From Thioalkalivibrio sp. ALMg11 (GTDB taxonomy: Bacteria > Pseudomonadota > Gammaproteobacteria > Ectothiorhodospirales > Ectothiorhodospiraceae), in contig NZ_KB898874.1 of the NCBI RefSeq assembly GCF_000377905.1, positions 1-64,000 on the forward strand: DNA of 64,000 nucleotides. Reading direction: 5' to 3'. This document shows positions 25,021 through 36,284 of this stretch, piece by piece. Numbering within the stretch: the first letter of the stretch is position 1; each line of letters opens with the position of its first letter. Below the pieces are notes generated by a model. It worked only from the letters and a program-made list of their open reading frames with translations, was not told where the DNA came from and searched no databases. Made by a program: the position numbers and the translations under genes.

Positions 25021-25806
25021 TCAGGCGGCGATCTCCTGCGGTGGGGTTTCGTCCTTGCGCAGGGTCAGGATCTCGTAGCCATCCGCGGTGACCACGATGG
25101 TGTGTTCCCACTGCGCCGACGGACTGTGATCCTTGGTCACGGCGGTCCAGCCGTCCGCCAGGATGCGCGTATGGCGGCGTCCGGCATTGATCATCGGCTC
25201 GATGGTGAAGCACATGCCTTCCTTCAGCGTCATGCCGGTGCCGGGCTTGCCATAGTGCAGGACCTGCGGATCCTCGTGGAAGCCGCGACCGATCCCGTGG
25301 CCGCAGAACTCGCGCACCACCGAGCAGCGCTGCGCCTCGGCGTATTCCTGGATCGCGTGGCCGATATCGCCCAGGGTTGCGCCCGGGCGAACCTGCTGGA
25401 TGCCGAGATACATGCTGGTGCGCGCCACGTCGATCACCCGCTGGGCCTGGATGCCCGCCTTGCCGATCACGAACATCCGGCTGGTGTCGCCATGGAAGCC
25501 TTCCTTGATCACGGTGATATCGATATTGAGGATGTCGCCGTTCTTCAGCTTGCGATCCCCCGGAATGCCGTGACAGACCTGGTGATTCACCGAGGTGCAG
25601 ATCGACCTCGGGAAACCGCGGTAATTGAGCGGGGCGGGAATTGCGTCCTGGGTGTTGACGATGTAGTCGTGACAGATCCGGTCCAGCTCCCCGGTGGTCA
25701 CGCCAGCTTGCACGTGGGGCTCGATCATTTCGAGGACTTCGGCGGCCAGGCGGCCGGCGACGCGCATGTGTTCGATTTCTTCGGGGGTCTTGATGGAAAC
25801 GGACAT
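25021..25806 (-). CDS. map: Methionine aminopeptidase type I
   Basis: A 261-residue cytosolic metalloprotease that removes the initiator methionine from new proteins. The pita-bread fold ligands are visible in NIDITVIKEGFHGDTSRMF (two Asp), CGHGIGRGFHEDP (His), FTIEPM (Glu) and QWEHTIVV (Glu). GGGAG lies upstream of the ATG. Divergent from rpsB, the widespread map/rpsB arrangement. Confidence 0.97.
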   Translation of the reverse strand: MSVSIKTPEEIEHMRVAGRLAAEVLEMIEPHVQAGVTTGELDRICHDYIVNTQDAIPAPLNYRGFPRSICTSVNHQVCHGIPGDRKLKNGDILNIDITVIKEGFHGDTSRMFVIGKAGIQAQRVIDVARTSMYLGIQQVRPGATLGDIGHAIQEYAEAQRCSVVREFCGHGIGRGFHEDPQVLHYGKPGTGMTLKEGMCFTIEPMINAGRRHTRILADGWTAVTKDHSPSAQWEHTIVVTADGYEILTLRKDETPPQEIAA

Positions 25807-25843
25807 GAGGGCTCCCGCCGCGGCGCCCAGAGGGGCTCGGCGT

Positions 25844-25873
25844 TTGGTTCGGGTAAGCGTCCTATGCTATAAA
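25844..25873 (+). promoter_or_regulatory. Promoter of the rpsB operon
   Basis: An extended -10 element TGCTATAAA (hexamer TATAAA at 25868-25873) with a weak -35 TTGGTT (25844-25849) 18 bases upstream. The following leader of about 170 bases before the rpsB start is long enough for the S2 autoregulatory structure known in gammaproteobacteria, though that fold was not verified here. Confidence 0.6.
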
Positions 25874-26050
25874 GCGCGCGCCTCGCTGGCAATTCGGCGG
25901 GGCCGGAAGCCGCCTTTTGCGGGGCAGCTTTCGAAACCTTAATCCACACACGCATCGGCACGGTCTGTCGGGTGCCCGCTCTCGAAGAGTATTCGGTTCG
26001 GGTTTCAGATCGGGATGCGTGGAGGCTCAACCCGTTACAGGAGAAAACTC

Positions 26051-26827
26051 ATGTCCCTCGTGACTATGCGACAGATGCTGGAGGCCGGTGTGCACTTCGG
26101 CCACCAGACGCGTTACTGGCATCCCAAGATGGCCCCGTACATCTTCGGGGAACGCAACAAGATTCATATCATCAACCTCGAGAAGTCCCTGCCGATGTTC
26201 AACGATGCGTTGAACTTCCTCGGCAAGATCGCCGCCGACGGCGGCCAGATCATGTTTGTCGGCACCAAGCGCTCGGCACGCGACGTGGTGGGCGAAGAGG
26301 CAAACCGCTGCGGCATGCCGTATGTGAGCCATCGCTGGCTGGGCGGCATGCTGACCAACTTCAACACGGTCAAGCAGTCGATCAAGCGCCTCAAGGACCT
26401 CGAGACGATGGACGCCGATGGCAGCTTCCAGGTCCTGAACAAGCGCGAAGCCCTGAGCCGTCGCCGCGAAAAGGACAAGCTGGATCGCAGCCTGGGCGGT
26501 ATCAAGGACATGAACCGCATGCCCGACGCGATGTTCGTGATCGACGTTGGCTACGAGAAGATTGCGGTGGCCGAGGCAAAGAAGCGTGGCATCCCGGTCG
26601 TCGCTGTGGTGGATTCCAACCATTCCCCGCAAGGCGTGGACTACGTGATCCCGGGCAACGATGACGCGATGCGTGCAATCCAGCTGTATGTGGCTGCGAT
26701 CGCCGACACCATCATCGAGGCCAAGGGTGCGGTGACCACGGGAGGCATGGGCGAAGAAGCGGTTGCCGAGCCGGCCGCGGCCACCACCGACGCTCCCGAC
26801 ACCGCGTCGCCCGCCAACCCCGCTTGA
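26051..26827 (+). CDS. rpsB: 30S ribosomal protein S2
   Basis: A 258-residue ribosomal protein with the S2 landmarks [27 protein letters not shown] and [11 protein letters not shown]. The C terminus has an Ala/Pro/Thr-rich acidic tail. ATG 26051 has AGGAG at the right distance. Followed by tsf in the universal rpsB-tsf order. Confidence 0.98.
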   Translation: MSLVTMRQMLEAGVHFGHQTRYWHPKMAPYIFGERNKIHIINLEKSLPMFNDALNFLGKIAADGGQIMFVGTKRSARDVVGEEANRCGMPYVSHRWLGGMLTNFNTVKQSIKRLKDLETMDADGSFQVLNKREALSRRREKDKLDRSLGGIKDMNRMPDAMFVIDVGYEKIAVAEAKKRGIPVVAVVDSNHSPQGVDYVIPGNDDAMRAIQLYVAAIADTIIEAKGAVTTGGMGEEAVAEPAAATTDAPDTASPANPA

Positions 26828-26887
26828 TAACAGGGACCGGTCGCCATGCTGGCGGCCGGTTCGAGCATGATTCAGGAGCAAGCAACG

Positions 26888-27757
26888 ATGCAGATTACTG
26901 CTGCACAAGTAAAAGAACTGCGCGAGCGCACCGGCGCCGGCATGATGGAATGCAAGAAGGCCCTGACCGAAACTGGAGGCGATCTGGAAGCGGCTGTCGA
27001 GGCAATGCGCAAGTCCGGCATGGCCAAGGCCGACAAGAAGGCGGATCGTGTCGCGGCCGAAGGTCGCGTCGAGATTGCCTGCGAGGGTTCGCGCGCGGTG
27101 ATCGTCGAGATCAACTGCGAGACGGACTTCGTCGGTAATGACGACAATTTCCGTACCTTCACCGGTGCCTGCGCGAATGTGGCGCTGAACACCGCCGTCG
27201 ATTCCGTGGAAAGCCTGATGACCGAGACGGTCGATGGCCAGACCCTGGAAGAGCAGCGTACTCAGCTGATCGCCAAGGTCGGCGAGAACGTCCAGGTCCG
27301 CCGTTTCGAACGGATGACCGCAGAAGGTGCGCTGGGTTTCTATCAGCATGGTGCCCGTATTGGCGTGCTGATTGGTCTGAACGGCGGTGACGAGCAGCTG
27401 GCCAAGGACATCGCGATGCATATTGCGGCGAGCCATCCGGTGTGCATCGACGAGAGCCAGGTGCCGACCGAGATGCTCGACAAGGAACGTGCGATCTTCA
27501 AGGCCCAGGCCGAGGAATCGGGCAAGCCGGAGAACATCATCGAGAAGATGATCGAAGGGCGTATCCGCAAGTATCTGGGCGAAATCACCCTGGTGGGCCA
27601 GCCGTTCGTGAAGGATCCCGATCAGACGGTCGCCCAGTTGCTGGAAAGCAAGGGTGCTTCGGTATCCGGCTTCATCCGCTTCGAGGTGGGCGAGGGGATC
27701 GAGAAGAAGACCGAGAACTTTGCCGAAGAGGTAATGGCTCAGGCGCGCGGCGCCTGA
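26888..27757 (+). CDS. tsf: Elongation factor Ts
   Basis: A 289-residue guanine-nucleotide exchange factor for EF-Tu. It shows the conserved N-terminal [18 protein letters not shown], the ADRVAAEG hinge and the core domain [11 protein letters not shown] 26888 with AGGAGCAA upstream is preferred over an in-frame ATG at 26846. Same transcript as rpsB; a strong hairpin follows. Confidence 0.98.
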   Translation: MQITAAQVKELRERTGAGMMECKKALTETGGDLEAAVEAMRKSGMAKADKKADRVAAEGRVEIACEGSRAVIVEINCETDFVGNDDNFRTFTGACANVALNTAVDSVESLMTETVDGQTLEEQRTQLIAKVGENVQVRRFERMTAEGALGFYQHGARIGVLIGLNGGDEQLAKDIAMHIAASHPVCIDESQVPTEMLDKERAIFKAQAEESGKPENIIEKMIEGRIRKYLGEITLVGQPFVKDPDQTVAQLLESKGASVSGFIRFEVGEGIEKKTENFAEEVMAQARGA

Positions 27758-27775
27758 TCCAGCAGGAACCCGGGG

Positions 27776-27796
27776 GCGGCCGCTTGATGCGGCCGC
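27776..27796 (+). terminator. Hairpin after tsf
   Basis: GCGGCCGC (27776-27783) repeats as its own complement at 27789-27796 with loop TTGAT, followed by TT. It lies 19 bases after the tsf stop and can reduce read-through into pyrH. Confidence 0.55.
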
Positions 27797-27862
27797 TTCC
27801 GGATAATAGGGCCAGAAACAAACTGGCAAGCGAGAACAACCGAGCCCGAGATAAGGAACCCC

Positions 27863-28600
27863 ATGAGTCAGGACAGCCAGCCCGCGTTCCGGCGCATCCT
27901 TCTGAAGTTGAGTGGGGAGGCCCTGATGGGTCAGCAATCCTACGGGGTTGACCCGGATGTCCTGGCGCAGGTGGCCGAAGAGGTCTCGGAGCTCTCCCGC
28001 ATGGGGGTCGAGCTGGGCATCGTGATCGGTGGCGGCAACATCTTCCGCGGTGCGGGTCTGGCACAAGGCGGCATGGACCGGGTGACCGGTGACCACATGG
28101 GCATGCTGGCAACGGTTATCAACGCGTTGGCGCTGCAGGACGCGATCGAGCGCGCCGGGCGCTTTTCGCGGGTGATGTCGGCGATACGCATCAACCAGGT
28201 GTGCGAGGACTACATCCGCCGGCGTGCGGTACGGCACCTGGAAAAGGGGCGCATCGTGGTGTTCGCGGCCGGAACCGGCAATCCGTTTTTCACCACCGAT
28301 TCGGCGGCCAGCCTGCGGGCGATCGAGATCAACGCCGATATCATGATCAAGGCGACCAAGGTCGACGGGGTCTACGATGCCGATCCGATGACCACCAAGG
28401 ATGCCCGACGCTACGAGCGGCTGACGTTTGACGATGCGCTGGAACAGCGTCTGGGCGTGATGGATACCACGGCCCTGGTGATGTGCCGAGACAATGGCCT
28501 GCCGATCCGTGTAATGAACATGTTTGCCAAGGGCGACCTGCAACGGCTCGTGATGGGCGAGGCGGTCGGCACCTTGGTCGAGGGAGCCCGTAATGAGTGA
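27863..28600 (+). CDS. pyrH: UMP kinase
   Basis: A 245-residue cytosolic kinase that makes UDP from UMP and ATP. Family signatures: [10 protein letters not shown] near residue 15, [10 protein letters not shown], and [11 protein letters not shown] with the Asp-rich DGVYDADP segment. AAGGA precedes the ATG. The last eight bases overlap the start of frr. Confidence 0.97.
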   Translation: MSQDSQPAFRRILLKLSGEALMGQQSYGVDPDVLAQVAEEVSELSRMGVELGIVIGGGNIFRGAGLAQGGMDRVTGDHMGMLATVINALALQDAIERAGRFSRVMSAIRINQVCEDYIRRRAVRHLEKGRIVVFAAGTGNPFFTTDSAASLRAIEINADIMIKATKVDGVYDADPMTTKDARRYERLTFDDALEQRLGVMDTTALVMCRDNGLPIRVMNMFAKGDLQRLVMGEAVGTLVEGARNE

Positions 28601-29150
28601 CGCCACCCTGAAAGATGCGCGCGAACGCATGGACAAGAGCCTGGAAGCGCTGCGCAACGAGCTATCGAAGATCCGCACCGGCCGTGCGCACCCCACGCTG
28701 CTCGAACATGTGCACGTGGAGTACTACGGCATGGATGTGCCGATCAACCAGGTCGCGAACATCAATGCCGAGGACGCGCGCACGCTATCCGTGGTCCCCT
28801 ACGAGAAGGACATGGTCGGCAAGATCGAGAAGGCGATCATGACTTCGGATCTGGGGCTCAATCCGGCGAGCATGGGGACGACGATCCGCGTGCCGCTACC
28901 GGCGCTGACCGAAGAACGTCGCCGTGATCTGGTCAAGGTCGTCCGGGCCGAAGCCGAGCACGCGCGGGTGGCCGTGCGCAATATCCGGCGGGATGCCAAC
29001 AACGCCTTCAAGCAGCTGGTCAAGGACAAGGAGATGTCCGAAGACGACGAGCACAAGGCGCAGGAACAGATCCAGAAGCTGACCGACGACCACATCGCGA
29101 AGGTCGACGCGATGCTGACGGACAAGGAAGCCGAGTTGATGGAAGTCTGA
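28593..29150 (+). CDS. frr: Ribosome recycling factor
   Basis: A 185-residue two-domain protein that splits post-termination ribosomes with EF-G. It has the typical [12 protein letters not shown] segment, [17 protein letters not shown] of the beta-domain and the C-terminal helix [19 protein letters not shown]. Overlaps pyrH by eight bases. Confidence 0.98.
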   Translation: MSDATLKDARERMDKSLEALRNELSKIRTGRAHPTLLEHVHVEYYGMDVPINQVANINAEDARTLSVVPYEKDMVGKIEKAIMTSDLGLNPASMGTTIRVPLPALTEERRRDLVKVVRAEAEHARVAVRNIRRDANNAFKQLVKDKEMSEDDEHKAQEQIQKLTDDHIAKVDAMLTDKEAELMEV

Positions 29151-29162
29151 CCGGCGCGGGCG

Positions 29163-29915
29163 ATGCCGGTTACCACTTCACCCAGCGAGGCACTCCCTGC
29201 GCATGTGGCCATCGTCATGGATGGCAACGGGCGTTGGGCCGAAGCTCGAGGTCTGAGTCGTTCCGAAGGCCATCGCGCGGGGCTGGAGGCGACGCGCCAG
29301 GCCGTGCGGTTTTTCGCCGAACAAGGCGTGGGTACCCTGACCCTGTTCGCCTTTAGCAGCGAGAATTGGGGCCGGCCGCGCGACGAGGTCGAGGCGCTGT
29401 TCGATCTGTTTGTGTCCGCCATCGAGGCGGAACTCCCGGAACTTATCGAGCGCGGTATCGCGCTGACCTTTATTGGCGATCGTGCAAGCTTCCCGCAGGA
29501 TCTGCAGGCGCGCATGGCGGAAGCCGAGCAGGCCTCTGCTGGCAACGAACGTATGCGGGTCGTCGTGGCACTGGGATACGGTGGTCGCTGGGACATCCTG
29601 CAGGCGGCACGCCGCTGGGTGGCCGCCGGCGATGAAGGGCCGAATCCCGAGACTTCTTTCTCCGATTATCTGAGCACCGCCGGGATGCCCGACGTGGATC
29701 TGCTGATCCGTACGGGCGGCGAACGCCGCATCAGCAATTTCCTTTTGTGGCAGGCGGCGTATGCCGAGCTGCTTTTCATCGAGACCTTCTGGCCGGATAT
29801 CACCGCCAATGAGCTTCAACAGGGGCTGGCGTGGTATGCGAGTCGCCAGCGGCGTTTCGGCTGCGTGACCGCAGCCGCTGAGGCAAGCCCGCGGGGCGAG
29901 GTGCCGAGTGCTTAA
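29163..29915 (+). CDS. uppS: Undecaprenyl diphosphate synthase (cis-prenyltransferase)
   Basis: A 250-residue enzyme that extends farnesyl diphosphate with eight isoprenyl units to the C55 carrier lipid of peptidoglycan and LPS. Catalytic motifs IVMDGNGRWAEARG and FAFSSENWGRP are present, along with the usual C-terminal block DLLIRTGGERRISNFLLWQ. It overlaps cdsA by eight bases. Confidence 0.97.
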   Translation: MPVTTSPSEALPAHVAIVMDGNGRWAEARGLSRSEGHRAGLEATRQAVRFFAEQGVGTLTLFAFSSENWGRPRDEVEALFDLFVSAIEAELPELIERGIALTFIGDRASFPQDLQARMAEAEQASAGNERMRVVVALGYGGRWDILQAARRWVAAGDEGPNPETSFSDYLSTAGMPDVDLLIRTGGERRISNFLLWQAAYAELLFIETFWPDITANELQQGLAWYASRQRRFGCVTAAAEASPRGEVPSA

Positions 29916-30744
29916 GCAACGGATTCTGACCGCCTCGGCGCTTGGCTTGCCGGCGCTGGCCCTGGTGGCCTGGGGCCCGAACTGGGCGGTGCTGGCGCTG
30001 GTGGCGCTGGTTCTCGGGTTGGCGGCCTGGGAGTGGGCCGGACTGGCCGGGCTCGACGGCCCGGTGGCACGCGGCGCGCTGGTGGCTGCCGTGGTCGTTC
30101 CCGTGCTTGCGCTCGGTCTGGCGCCGGTTGCGGGGTTGCACTACCTGATCCTGGGTCTGGTGTTGCTGTGGTGGCTGATTATCCTGTTGCTGTTGCCGTT
30201 TTATCGCGAGCGCGAGACGGACGCGCCCGCATCCCGTCGTGCCCTGTTTGCGGTGGCCGCGATCATGACGTTGGTGCCGGCGGGAATGGGCCTGGTCTGG
30301 TTGCATGCCCTGGCGCCTTTGCTGGTGGTCTATCTCGTGGTGCTGGTCGGCCTGGCCGACACCGGGGCGTATTTCGCCGGGAAGGCGTTCGGGCGCAACC
30401 CGCTGGCGCCGCATATCAGTCCCGGGAAGACACGCGAGGGCTTGCTTGGTGGTCTGCTGACGGTGCTGGCCTTCGCGATCGTGGTGGCGGCCGTCTGGGG
30501 TCTCGAGCCGATGGACGCGATGGTGTTCTTGCTGCTGTCGGTGCTGATCGGGCTGGTCTCGGTTGTGGGCGACCTGTTCGAGAGCATCCTGAAGCGAGAG
30601 GCTGGCGAGAAGGACAGTGGTTCCTTGCTGCCGGGCCATGGGGGTATTCTGGACCGGTTCGACAGCATGGTCGCGGCGGCCCCGGTCTTCCTGGCCGGAT
30701 TGTTGTGGCTGGCGCTGATTCCGGCCCCGCCGGTGGCCGCATAG
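29908..30744 (+). CDS. cdsA: Phosphatidate cytidylyltransferase
   Basis: A 278-residue inner-membrane enzyme that makes CDP-diacylglycerol from CTP and phosphatidate. Seven to eight membrane helices are predicted. The family signature SILKREAGEKDSG-x-LPGHGGILDRFDS is intact near the C terminus. Starts at GTG inside the end of uppS, so translation is coupled. Confidence 0.96.
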   Translation: MLKQRILTASALGLPALALVAWGPNWAVLALVALVLGLAAWEWAGLAGLDGPVARGALVAAVVVPVLALGLAPVAGLHYLILGLVLLWWLIILLLLPFYRERETDAPASRRALFAVAAIMTLVPAGMGLVWLHALAPLLVVYLVVLVGLADTGAYFAGKAFGRNPLAPHISPGKTREGLLGGLLTVLAFAIVVAAVWGLEPMDAMVFLLLSVLIGLVSVVGDLFESILKREAGEKDSGSLLPGHGGILDRFDSMVAAAPVFLAGLLWLALIPAPPVAA

Positions 30745-30765
30745 CGCGAACGGACGCAGGTATCC

Positions 30766-31968
30766 ATGAAGACGACGCAGATCACTATTCTCGGATCGAC
30801 CGGCAGCATCGGGCTCAGCACGCTCGATGTGGTGGCGCGTCAGCCGGAACGCTTCCCCGTCTATGCCCTCACGGCTCATCGCAATGTAGAGCGGATGCGT
30901 GAACAGTGTCTGGCGCACCAGCCGGAGGTGGCCGTGATGGTCGACCCCGATGCTGCGGATACACTGCGTGCGGCGCTGGCGGCGGCCGGCTCGCGTACCG
31001 AGGTGCGAGCGGGGGCCGAGGCACTGGCGGAGGTGGCCCGCGAGCCCCGCGTCGACGCAGTGATGGCGGCGATCGTGGGCGCGGCCGGTCTGTTGCCTAC
31101 ACTGGCCGCGGCCGAGGCGGGCAAGCGGGTGTTGCTGGCCAACAAGGAGGCGCTGGTGATGTCCGGGGCCTTGCTGATGGATGCCGTGCGGCGCTCCGGT
31201 GCCTGTCTGCTGCCGATCGACTCCGAGCACAATGCGATCTTTCAGTGTCTGCCCAATGGCTATGTCTGCGCGGAGCCGGTGACACCGCACGGGGCGCGCC
31301 GGATCTGGCTCACCGCTTCGGGCGGGCCGTTTCGAGATCGCCCGCTGGACAGCTTTGCGGGCATTACCCCGGACGAGGCCTGCGCCCACCCCAATTGGGA
31401 CATGGGGCGCAAAATCTCGGTGGATTCGGCGACCATGATGAACAAGGGCCTCGAGGTGATCGAGGCCTGCTGGCTTTTTGCCGTGGTGCCCTCGACGATT
31501 CAGGTCGTGCTGCACCCGCAGAGCATCGTGCATTCGATGGTGGCCTACGATGACGGGTCGGTGCTCGCGCAACTCGGCAACCCCGACATGCGCACACCGA
31601 TCGCCCATGCGCTGGCCTGGCCCGAGCGTATGGAGTCGGGCGTCGAACCGCTGGATCTGCTCACGATGGGCAAGCTGGAGTTCTCCGAGCCGGAAGCAGC
31701 ACGTTTCCCGGCGCTCGGGCTCGCCTACGCCGCACTGGAACGTGGAGGGACAGCCACCGCGGTTCTCAACGCGGCCAATGAAGTGGCGGTGGATGCCTTC
31801 CTGGGAGAGCGTCTGGCCTTCAGCGAGATCCCGGCAGTGATTGCCACGACCCTGGAGGCGATCGAGGCCGAGACGGCCGATTCGCTGGAGCGGGTCCTGG
31901 GCGCGGACCGACGAGCTCGCGAGGTCGCGAGCGAGTATGTCGCGAACCTGCGACAAGCCGTGTCATGA
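30766..31968 (+). CDS. dxr: 1-deoxy-D-xylulose 5-phosphate reductoisomerase
   Basis: A 400-residue NADPH enzyme giving 2-C-methylerythritol 4-phosphate, the first committed MEP-pathway step; ispD and ispF of the same pathway are at 57863-59106. Cofactor loop [17 protein letters not shown] is at the N terminus; metal and substrate segments [21 protein letters not shown] and [20 protein letters not shown] are intact. Overlaps rseP by four bases (ATGA). Confidence 0.97.
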   Translation: MKTTQITILGSTGSIGLSTLDVVARQPERFPVYALTAHRNVERMREQCLAHQPEVAVMVDPDAADTLRAALAAAGSRTEVRAGAEALAEVAREPRVDAVMAAIVGAAGLLPTLAAAEAGKRVLLANKEALVMSGALLMDAVRRSGACLLPIDSEHNAIFQCLPNGYVCAEPVTPHGARRIWLTASGGPFRDRPLDSFAGITPDEACAHPNWDMGRKISVDSATMMNKGLEVIEACWLFAVVPSTIQVVLHPQSIVHSMVAYDDGSVLAQLGNPDMRTPIAHALAWPERMESGVEPLDLLTMGKLEFSEPEAARFPALGLAYAALERGGTATAVLNAANEVAVDAFLGERLAFSEIPAVIATTLEAIEAETADSLERVLGADRRAREVASEYVANLRQAVS

Positions 31969-33326
31969 CATTCCTGACGAGCCTGCTGGCGTTTGCGGTG
32001 GCCATTGGCGTACTGGTCACCGTGCACGAGTACGGGCATTACCTCGCCGCCCGTTTGATGGGGGTGAAGGTGCTGCGGTTCTCGGTGGGTTTCGGCCGGC
32101 CGATCTTCAAGCGCTACTTCGGGCGTGACCGAACGGAATTCGTGATTGCCGCGTTGCCGCTGGGTGGCTACGTGAAGATGCTCGACGAGCGCGAGGGTCC
32201 GGTGGCGCAGGAGGAGGTCACGCGGGCCTTCAACCAGAAAGGCCTTGGGGCCCGTACGTTCGTGGTGTCGGCCGGGCCGGCGGCGAACTTCCTGCTCGCG
32301 ATCCTGGTATACGCCGTGATGTTCATGGTGGGTGTGGGCGGGATCAAGCCCATTCTGGGCGAGGTGGCGCCGGACACACCTGCCGCCGAGGCAGGCCTCG
32401 AGCGCGGACAGGAGATCCTGCGGGTGGGGGATCGTGAGGTGGCGGACTGGGAACAGGCCAACCTGCGGCTGCTGGATCATGCGGTGCGTGGCGAGGCGGT
32501 GACCCTGCTGCTGCGGGGCACGGACGGTCGAGAGGTCGAGCGGGAGGTGGACCTGAGCGATCGCCAGGCGCTGCTGGCGGAGGGGCAGTTCCTCGACAAG
32601 CTGGGGTTGCAGCCCTATCGGCCGATGCTGGAACCGCGTATCGGTGCCGTCGAGGCCGGGAGCCCCGCGGCGGCGGCAGGACTGGAGGTTGGGGATCGCG
32701 TGCTGGCAGTGGACGGCGAGCCGGTCGCGGACTGGAATCGCTGGGTCGAGGTTGTGCGCGCGCATCCGGAAGCGGACTTGCGGGTCACTGTGGAGCGAGG
32801 CGGGCGCACCCTGGAACTACGGATGACGCCGGAGGCGACGGATCACGACGGGGTGGCCATCGGCCGTATCGGCGCGGGCGTGGATACGGATCAACCGGCG
32901 GCACGGGACATGGCCGTACTCGTGCGGCAGGGTCCGGGATCGGCGTTTGTCTCGGGGGCGGAGCGGACGTGGGATGTGACGGTCCTGACACTGGGCATCC
33001 TGTGGCGAATGATCACCGGTGATGCGTCGGTTAAAAATATTAGCGGACCGGTTACCATAGCCGAGTTTGCGGGGGTCTCGGCCTTGATCGGGATTTCGGC
33101 GTTCCTGGGATTTCTCGGGCTGGTGAGCGTGTCGCTCGGGATCATCAATCTGCTGCCGATCCCGATGCTGGATGGCGGCCATTTGCTGTACTACGCCGCC
33201 GAGGCGGTGAAGGGCAGCCCGGTGTCGGAGCGGACCCAGATAATCGGCCAGCAGGTGGGTCTGCTGGCGATCGCGGGGCTGATGACACTGGCCCTGTACA
33301 ATGATTTGACACGACTGTTCGGTTAG
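31965..33326 (+). CDS. rseP: Site-2 protease RseP
   Basis: A 453-residue inner-membrane zinc protease that cleaves anti-sigma factors (RseA type) to start the envelope stress response. HEYGH zinc motif is at residues 21-25, two periplasmic PDZ domains follow (about 120-300), and the third catalytic segment [14 protein letters not shown] lies near the C terminus. Located directly before bamA as in most gammaproteobacteria. Confidence 0.96.
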   Translation: MTFLTSLLAFAVAIGVLVTVHEYGHYLAARLMGVKVLRFSVGFGRPIFKRYFGRDRTEFVIAALPLGGYVKMLDEREGPVAQEEVTRAFNQKGLGARTFVVSAGPAANFLLAILVYAVMFMVGVGGIKPILGEVAPDTPAAEAGLERGQEILRVGDREVADWEQANLRLLDHAVRGEAVTLLLRGTDGREVEREVDLSDRQALLAEGQFLDKLGLQPYRPMLEPRIGAVEAGSPAAAAGLEVGDRVLAVDGEPVADWNRWVEVVRAHPEADLRVTVERGGRTLELRMTPEATDHDGVAIGRIGAGVDTDQPAARDMAVLVRQGPGSAFVSGAERTWDVTVLTLGILWRMITGDASVKNISGPVTIAEFAGVSALIGISAFLGFLGLVSVSLGIINLLPIPMLDGGHLLYYAAEAVKGSPVSERTQIIGQQVGLLAIAGLMTLALYNDLTRLFG

Positions 33327-33399
33327 GCGAAGGCACTCAGGAGGGGCACCCCGGGTGCCTCGATCAGCCCACCGAACGGCCTATTTTTTGGCGGAGAGC

Positions 33400-35736
33400 A
33401 TGGCGCGAAACAGCTTGAGAGGAATGGCCCTGGTCGGTTTGCTGGGCCTGGCGGGGACAGCCTGGGGCCAGGCCTACGAGATCGAGGATATCGAGATCGA
33501 GGGGCTGGAACGGATCACCGCCGGTACCGCGCTCAGTTATCTGCCCGTGCAGGTCGGCGATACCTTCGACGACAATCGTAGTCCGGAGGTGATCCGCGAG
33601 CTGTTCCAGACCGGCTTCTTCGACGATGTGGAGATCGCGCGGCGTGGGGATGTCCTGGTCGTGATCGTCTCTGAACGGCCGGCGATCAACGAGATTAATT
33701 TTTCCGGTAACCGGGATATCCCCGACGAGGGCCTGCGCGAGGCGCTCGATTCCGCTGGCCTGCGCTCCGGGCGGGTGTTCAACCGGACCATGCTGGACCG
33801 GATCGAAAGCGAGTTGCGTCAGCAGTACTTCGCGCGTGGGCGCTACAACGTGCAGATCGACGTCGAGATCGTCGACCTGCCGCGCAATCGGGTGGACGTG
33901 GAGATCGATATCGCGGAAGGCCCCGTGGCGAAGATCCGCCAGGTCAATGTGGTGGGCAACGAGACCTACAGCACGCGTTCGCTGACCCGCGGCTTCGAGT
34001 CCGGCGTTCCGCGCTGGTGGGCCTTCTTCAGCCGTCGCGACAACTACTCGCGCGAGAAGCTCTCCGGGGACCTGGAACAGCTGCGTTCCCATTATCTGGA
34101 TCAGGGTTTCCTGGAGTTCGATATCGACTCCACTCAGGTGACGCTGACGCCGGATCGCCGGGATCTGTTCATCACGATCAACGTCGACGAGGGGGATCGC
34201 TACACGGTGACCGGTGTGGATCTCGCCGGGGAGTTCGTGATCCCGCGTGAGGAACTGGAAAGCCTGATTGACGTGGACATCGACGGGCCGTTCTCGCGCA
34301 GTCAGGTGACCGAGTCCGCCGAGCGGATCAGCGAACGTCTGACCCGGGAGGGTTTCGCGTTCGCCAACGTGAATCCGGTCCCCGATGTGGACGAGGACAA
34401 CCGCGAAGTCGCGATCACGTTCTTTGTCGACCCCGGTCCGCGCGTCTACGTACGCAACATCCGCATCACCGGCAACCAGAACACCGAGGAACGGGTGTAT
34501 CGCCGCGAGATGCGTCAGATGGAGAGCGCCTGGTACAACGGGGCACTGGTCGAACGTTCGCGGGTGCGTGTCCAGCGGCTGCCGTTCGTCCAGAGCGTGA
34601 ACGTGGAGACCGAGCGGGTCGCCGGGACCGATGACGAAGTGGACCTGAATATCACCGTGACCGAGCAGCAGTCCGGGGCCCTGTCCCTGGGTGCCGGGTT
34701 CTCGCAGAACCAGGGGCTGCTGCTGACCGCGAGCCTGACGCAGGACAACTTCCTCGGGACCGGCAATCGCTTCTCCACCGAGGTGAGCACCAGCAAGGTC
34801 AACCAGTTGTTCCGGATGAGCGTGACCAATCCGCACTTCACCCCGTCCGGGGCAAGCCGCGGGTTCTCCGTGTTCTATCGCAAGATCGACGCCGAGGAGG
34901 CCAACGTCTCGCGGTATTCATCCAACCGCTATGGCTTTGACGTGACCTACGGGATTCCGCTGTCGGAGTTCGACCGGATTCAGGTGCGGCCGGGCTACGA
35001 GAACATCGAGATCCAGACGGTCGACGCATCACGGGGCCGGGTCGGGACGCCGGACGAAATCATCGACGAGCTTGACGAGTTCGGTGACACGGCGAACCTG
35101 TACAAGCTCGAGACCAGCTACGTTCACGATACGCGGGACAGCACGACCTTCGCGTCGGAAGGCCGTCGTCATCGGATCGGGCTCGAAGTGACGGTTCCGG
35201 GTAGTGACCGCGAGTTCTACAAGCTCACCTATTCGGGGCAGGAGCTCTTCCGGCTGTCGGATCGCTACTCCTTCAGCCTTTCCGCCGGACTGGCCTACGC
35301 GGATGGCTACGGAGGGGATGACGTTCCGTTCTACGAACGGTTGTTTGCCGGTGGTATTCGCTCTGTGCGTGGCTACGAGGACAACCAGCTGGGCGATCGG
35401 CGGCGGATTCGGGATGGTGACCGGGTTGCAACGCGGGATTCGAATGACGACCCGTATGGTGGCCGGTTCCGCACGACGGCCTCCGCGGAGTTGTTCTTCC
35501 CGATGCCCTTCGCTGCTGACAACGATGCGGTTCGGATGAGTACCTTTGTCGACGCAGGGAACGTGTTTCACGACGTGTCGGATTTCGACACGAGCGAACT
35601 GCGGGCGTCGGCGGGTGTTGCGATCACATGGTTCTCACCGGTCGGTCCGCTGAGCTTCAGCGTTGCGGAACCGTTTAACGATCAGCCGGGTGACGACTTG
35701 CAGCGCTTCCAGTTCCTGCTGGGGGCCAGTTTCTGA
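33400..35736 (+). CDS. bamA: Outer-membrane protein assembly factor BamA
   Basis: A 778-residue outer-membrane insertase. A signal peptide (cut after WG at about residue 23) leads to five POTRA domains (about 24-420) and a 16-strand barrel. The loop 6 motif VRGYEDNQLGDR and the terminal Phe of the beta-signal (QFLLGASF) are present. ATG 33400 with GGAGAG upstream is used because it gives a proper signal peptide; a start at 33355 would not. The skp gene follows in 32 bases. Confidence 0.97.
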   Translation: MARNSLRGMALVGLLGLAGTAWGQAYEIEDIEIEGLERITAGTALSYLPVQVGDTFDDNRSPEVIRELFQTGFFDDVEIARRGDVLVVIVSERPAINEINFSGNRDIPDEGLREALDSAGLRSGRVFNRTMLDRIESELRQQYFARGRYNVQIDVEIVDLPRNRVDVEIDIAEGPVAKIRQVNVVGNETYSTRSLTRGFESGVPRWWAFFSRRDNYSREKLSGDLEQLRSHYLDQGFLEFDIDSTQVTLTPDRRDLFITINVDEGDRYTVTGVDLAGEFVIPREELESLIDVDIDGPFSRSQVTESAERISERLTREGFAFANVNPVPDVDEDNREVAITFFVDPGPRVYVRNIRITGNQNTEERVYRREMRQMESAWYNGALVERSRVRVQRLPFVQSVNVETERVAGTDDEVDLNITVTEQQSGALSLGAGFSQNQGLLLTASLTQDNFLGTGNRFSTEVSTSKVNQLFRMSVTNPHFTPSGASRGFSVFYRKIDAEEANVSRYSSNRYGFDVTYGIPLSEFDRIQVRPGYENIEIQTVDASRGRVGTPDEIIDELDEFGDTANLYKLETSYVHDTRDSTTFASEGRRHRIGLEVTVPGSDREFYKLTYSGQELFRLSDRYSFSLSAGLAYADGYGGDDVPFYERLFAGGIRSVRGYEDNQLGDRRRIRDGDRVATRDSNDDPYGGRFRTTASAELFFPMPFAADNDAVRMSTFVDAGNVFHDVSDFDTSELRASAGVAITWFSPVGPLSFSVAEPFNDQPGDDLQRFQFLLGASF

Positions 35737-35768
35737 GGATGATCGATGCAAGCGCATCGGGAGGCGTC

Positions 35769-36284
35769 ATGAGATCCGGGATGGCCTGGTTCGCCGCGGT
35801 GATTCTCGTCGCCAGCGGATGGCTGGCGGTGCCCGCTGTCGCCGGGGCACAGAATGTGGCATTCGTGACGATGAATCGTATCCTCGAGGATTCGCCGCAG
35901 GCCGAAGAGGCCATGCGCGAACTGGAGCGCGAGTTCTCGCCGCGGGATTCGGAGCTGGTGGCGGAGCGCGAGGAGCTGCAGCGGCTGCGTGACCGGCTGG
36001 AACGTGATGGGGACCTGATGAACCCATCGGAACGGGCGGACCTGGAGCGGGAGTTCTCGCAACGTTCGCGCGAATTCCGGCGGGCGCAGGAGAGCTTCAG
36101 CGAAGACCTGAACGTACGCCGCAACGAGGAGCTGGCCAAACTGCAGCGACGGATCAACGATGCGATCGTCGATCTCGCCCGGGAACGCGACATTGATCTG
36201 ATCCTGACCGAGCGCAACGTGCTGTATGCCAGCGACCGGATCGACATCACGGACGACATCCTTGCCACAATGCAGCGAGACTGA
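35769..36284 (+). CDS. skp: Periplasmic chaperone Skp/OmpH
   Basis: A 171-residue secreted chaperone for unfolded outer-membrane proteins. Signal peptide to about residue 27 (AGA|QN), then a short beta-core ([19 protein letters not shown]) and long charged helices (about 50-130) that form the tentacles of the trimer. ATG 35769 has GAGG upstream; another ATG at 35739 would add ten residues before the signal peptide. Overlaps lpxD. Confidence 0.93.
   Translation: MRSGMAWFAAVILVASGWLAVPAVAGAQNVAFVTMNRILEDSPQAEEAMRELEREFSPRDSELVAEREELQRLRDRLERDGDLMNPSERADLEREFSQRSREFRRAQESFSEDLNVRRNEELAKLQRRINDAIVDLARERDIDLILTERNVLYASDRIDITDDILATMQRD

Noticed and set aside
26027-28696. Very long open frame on the minus strand opposite rpsB-tsf-pyrH
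   Set aside because: It mirrors the codon structure of three certain genes on the plus strand; long antisense frames are expected in GC-rich DNA and it has no recognisable domain.
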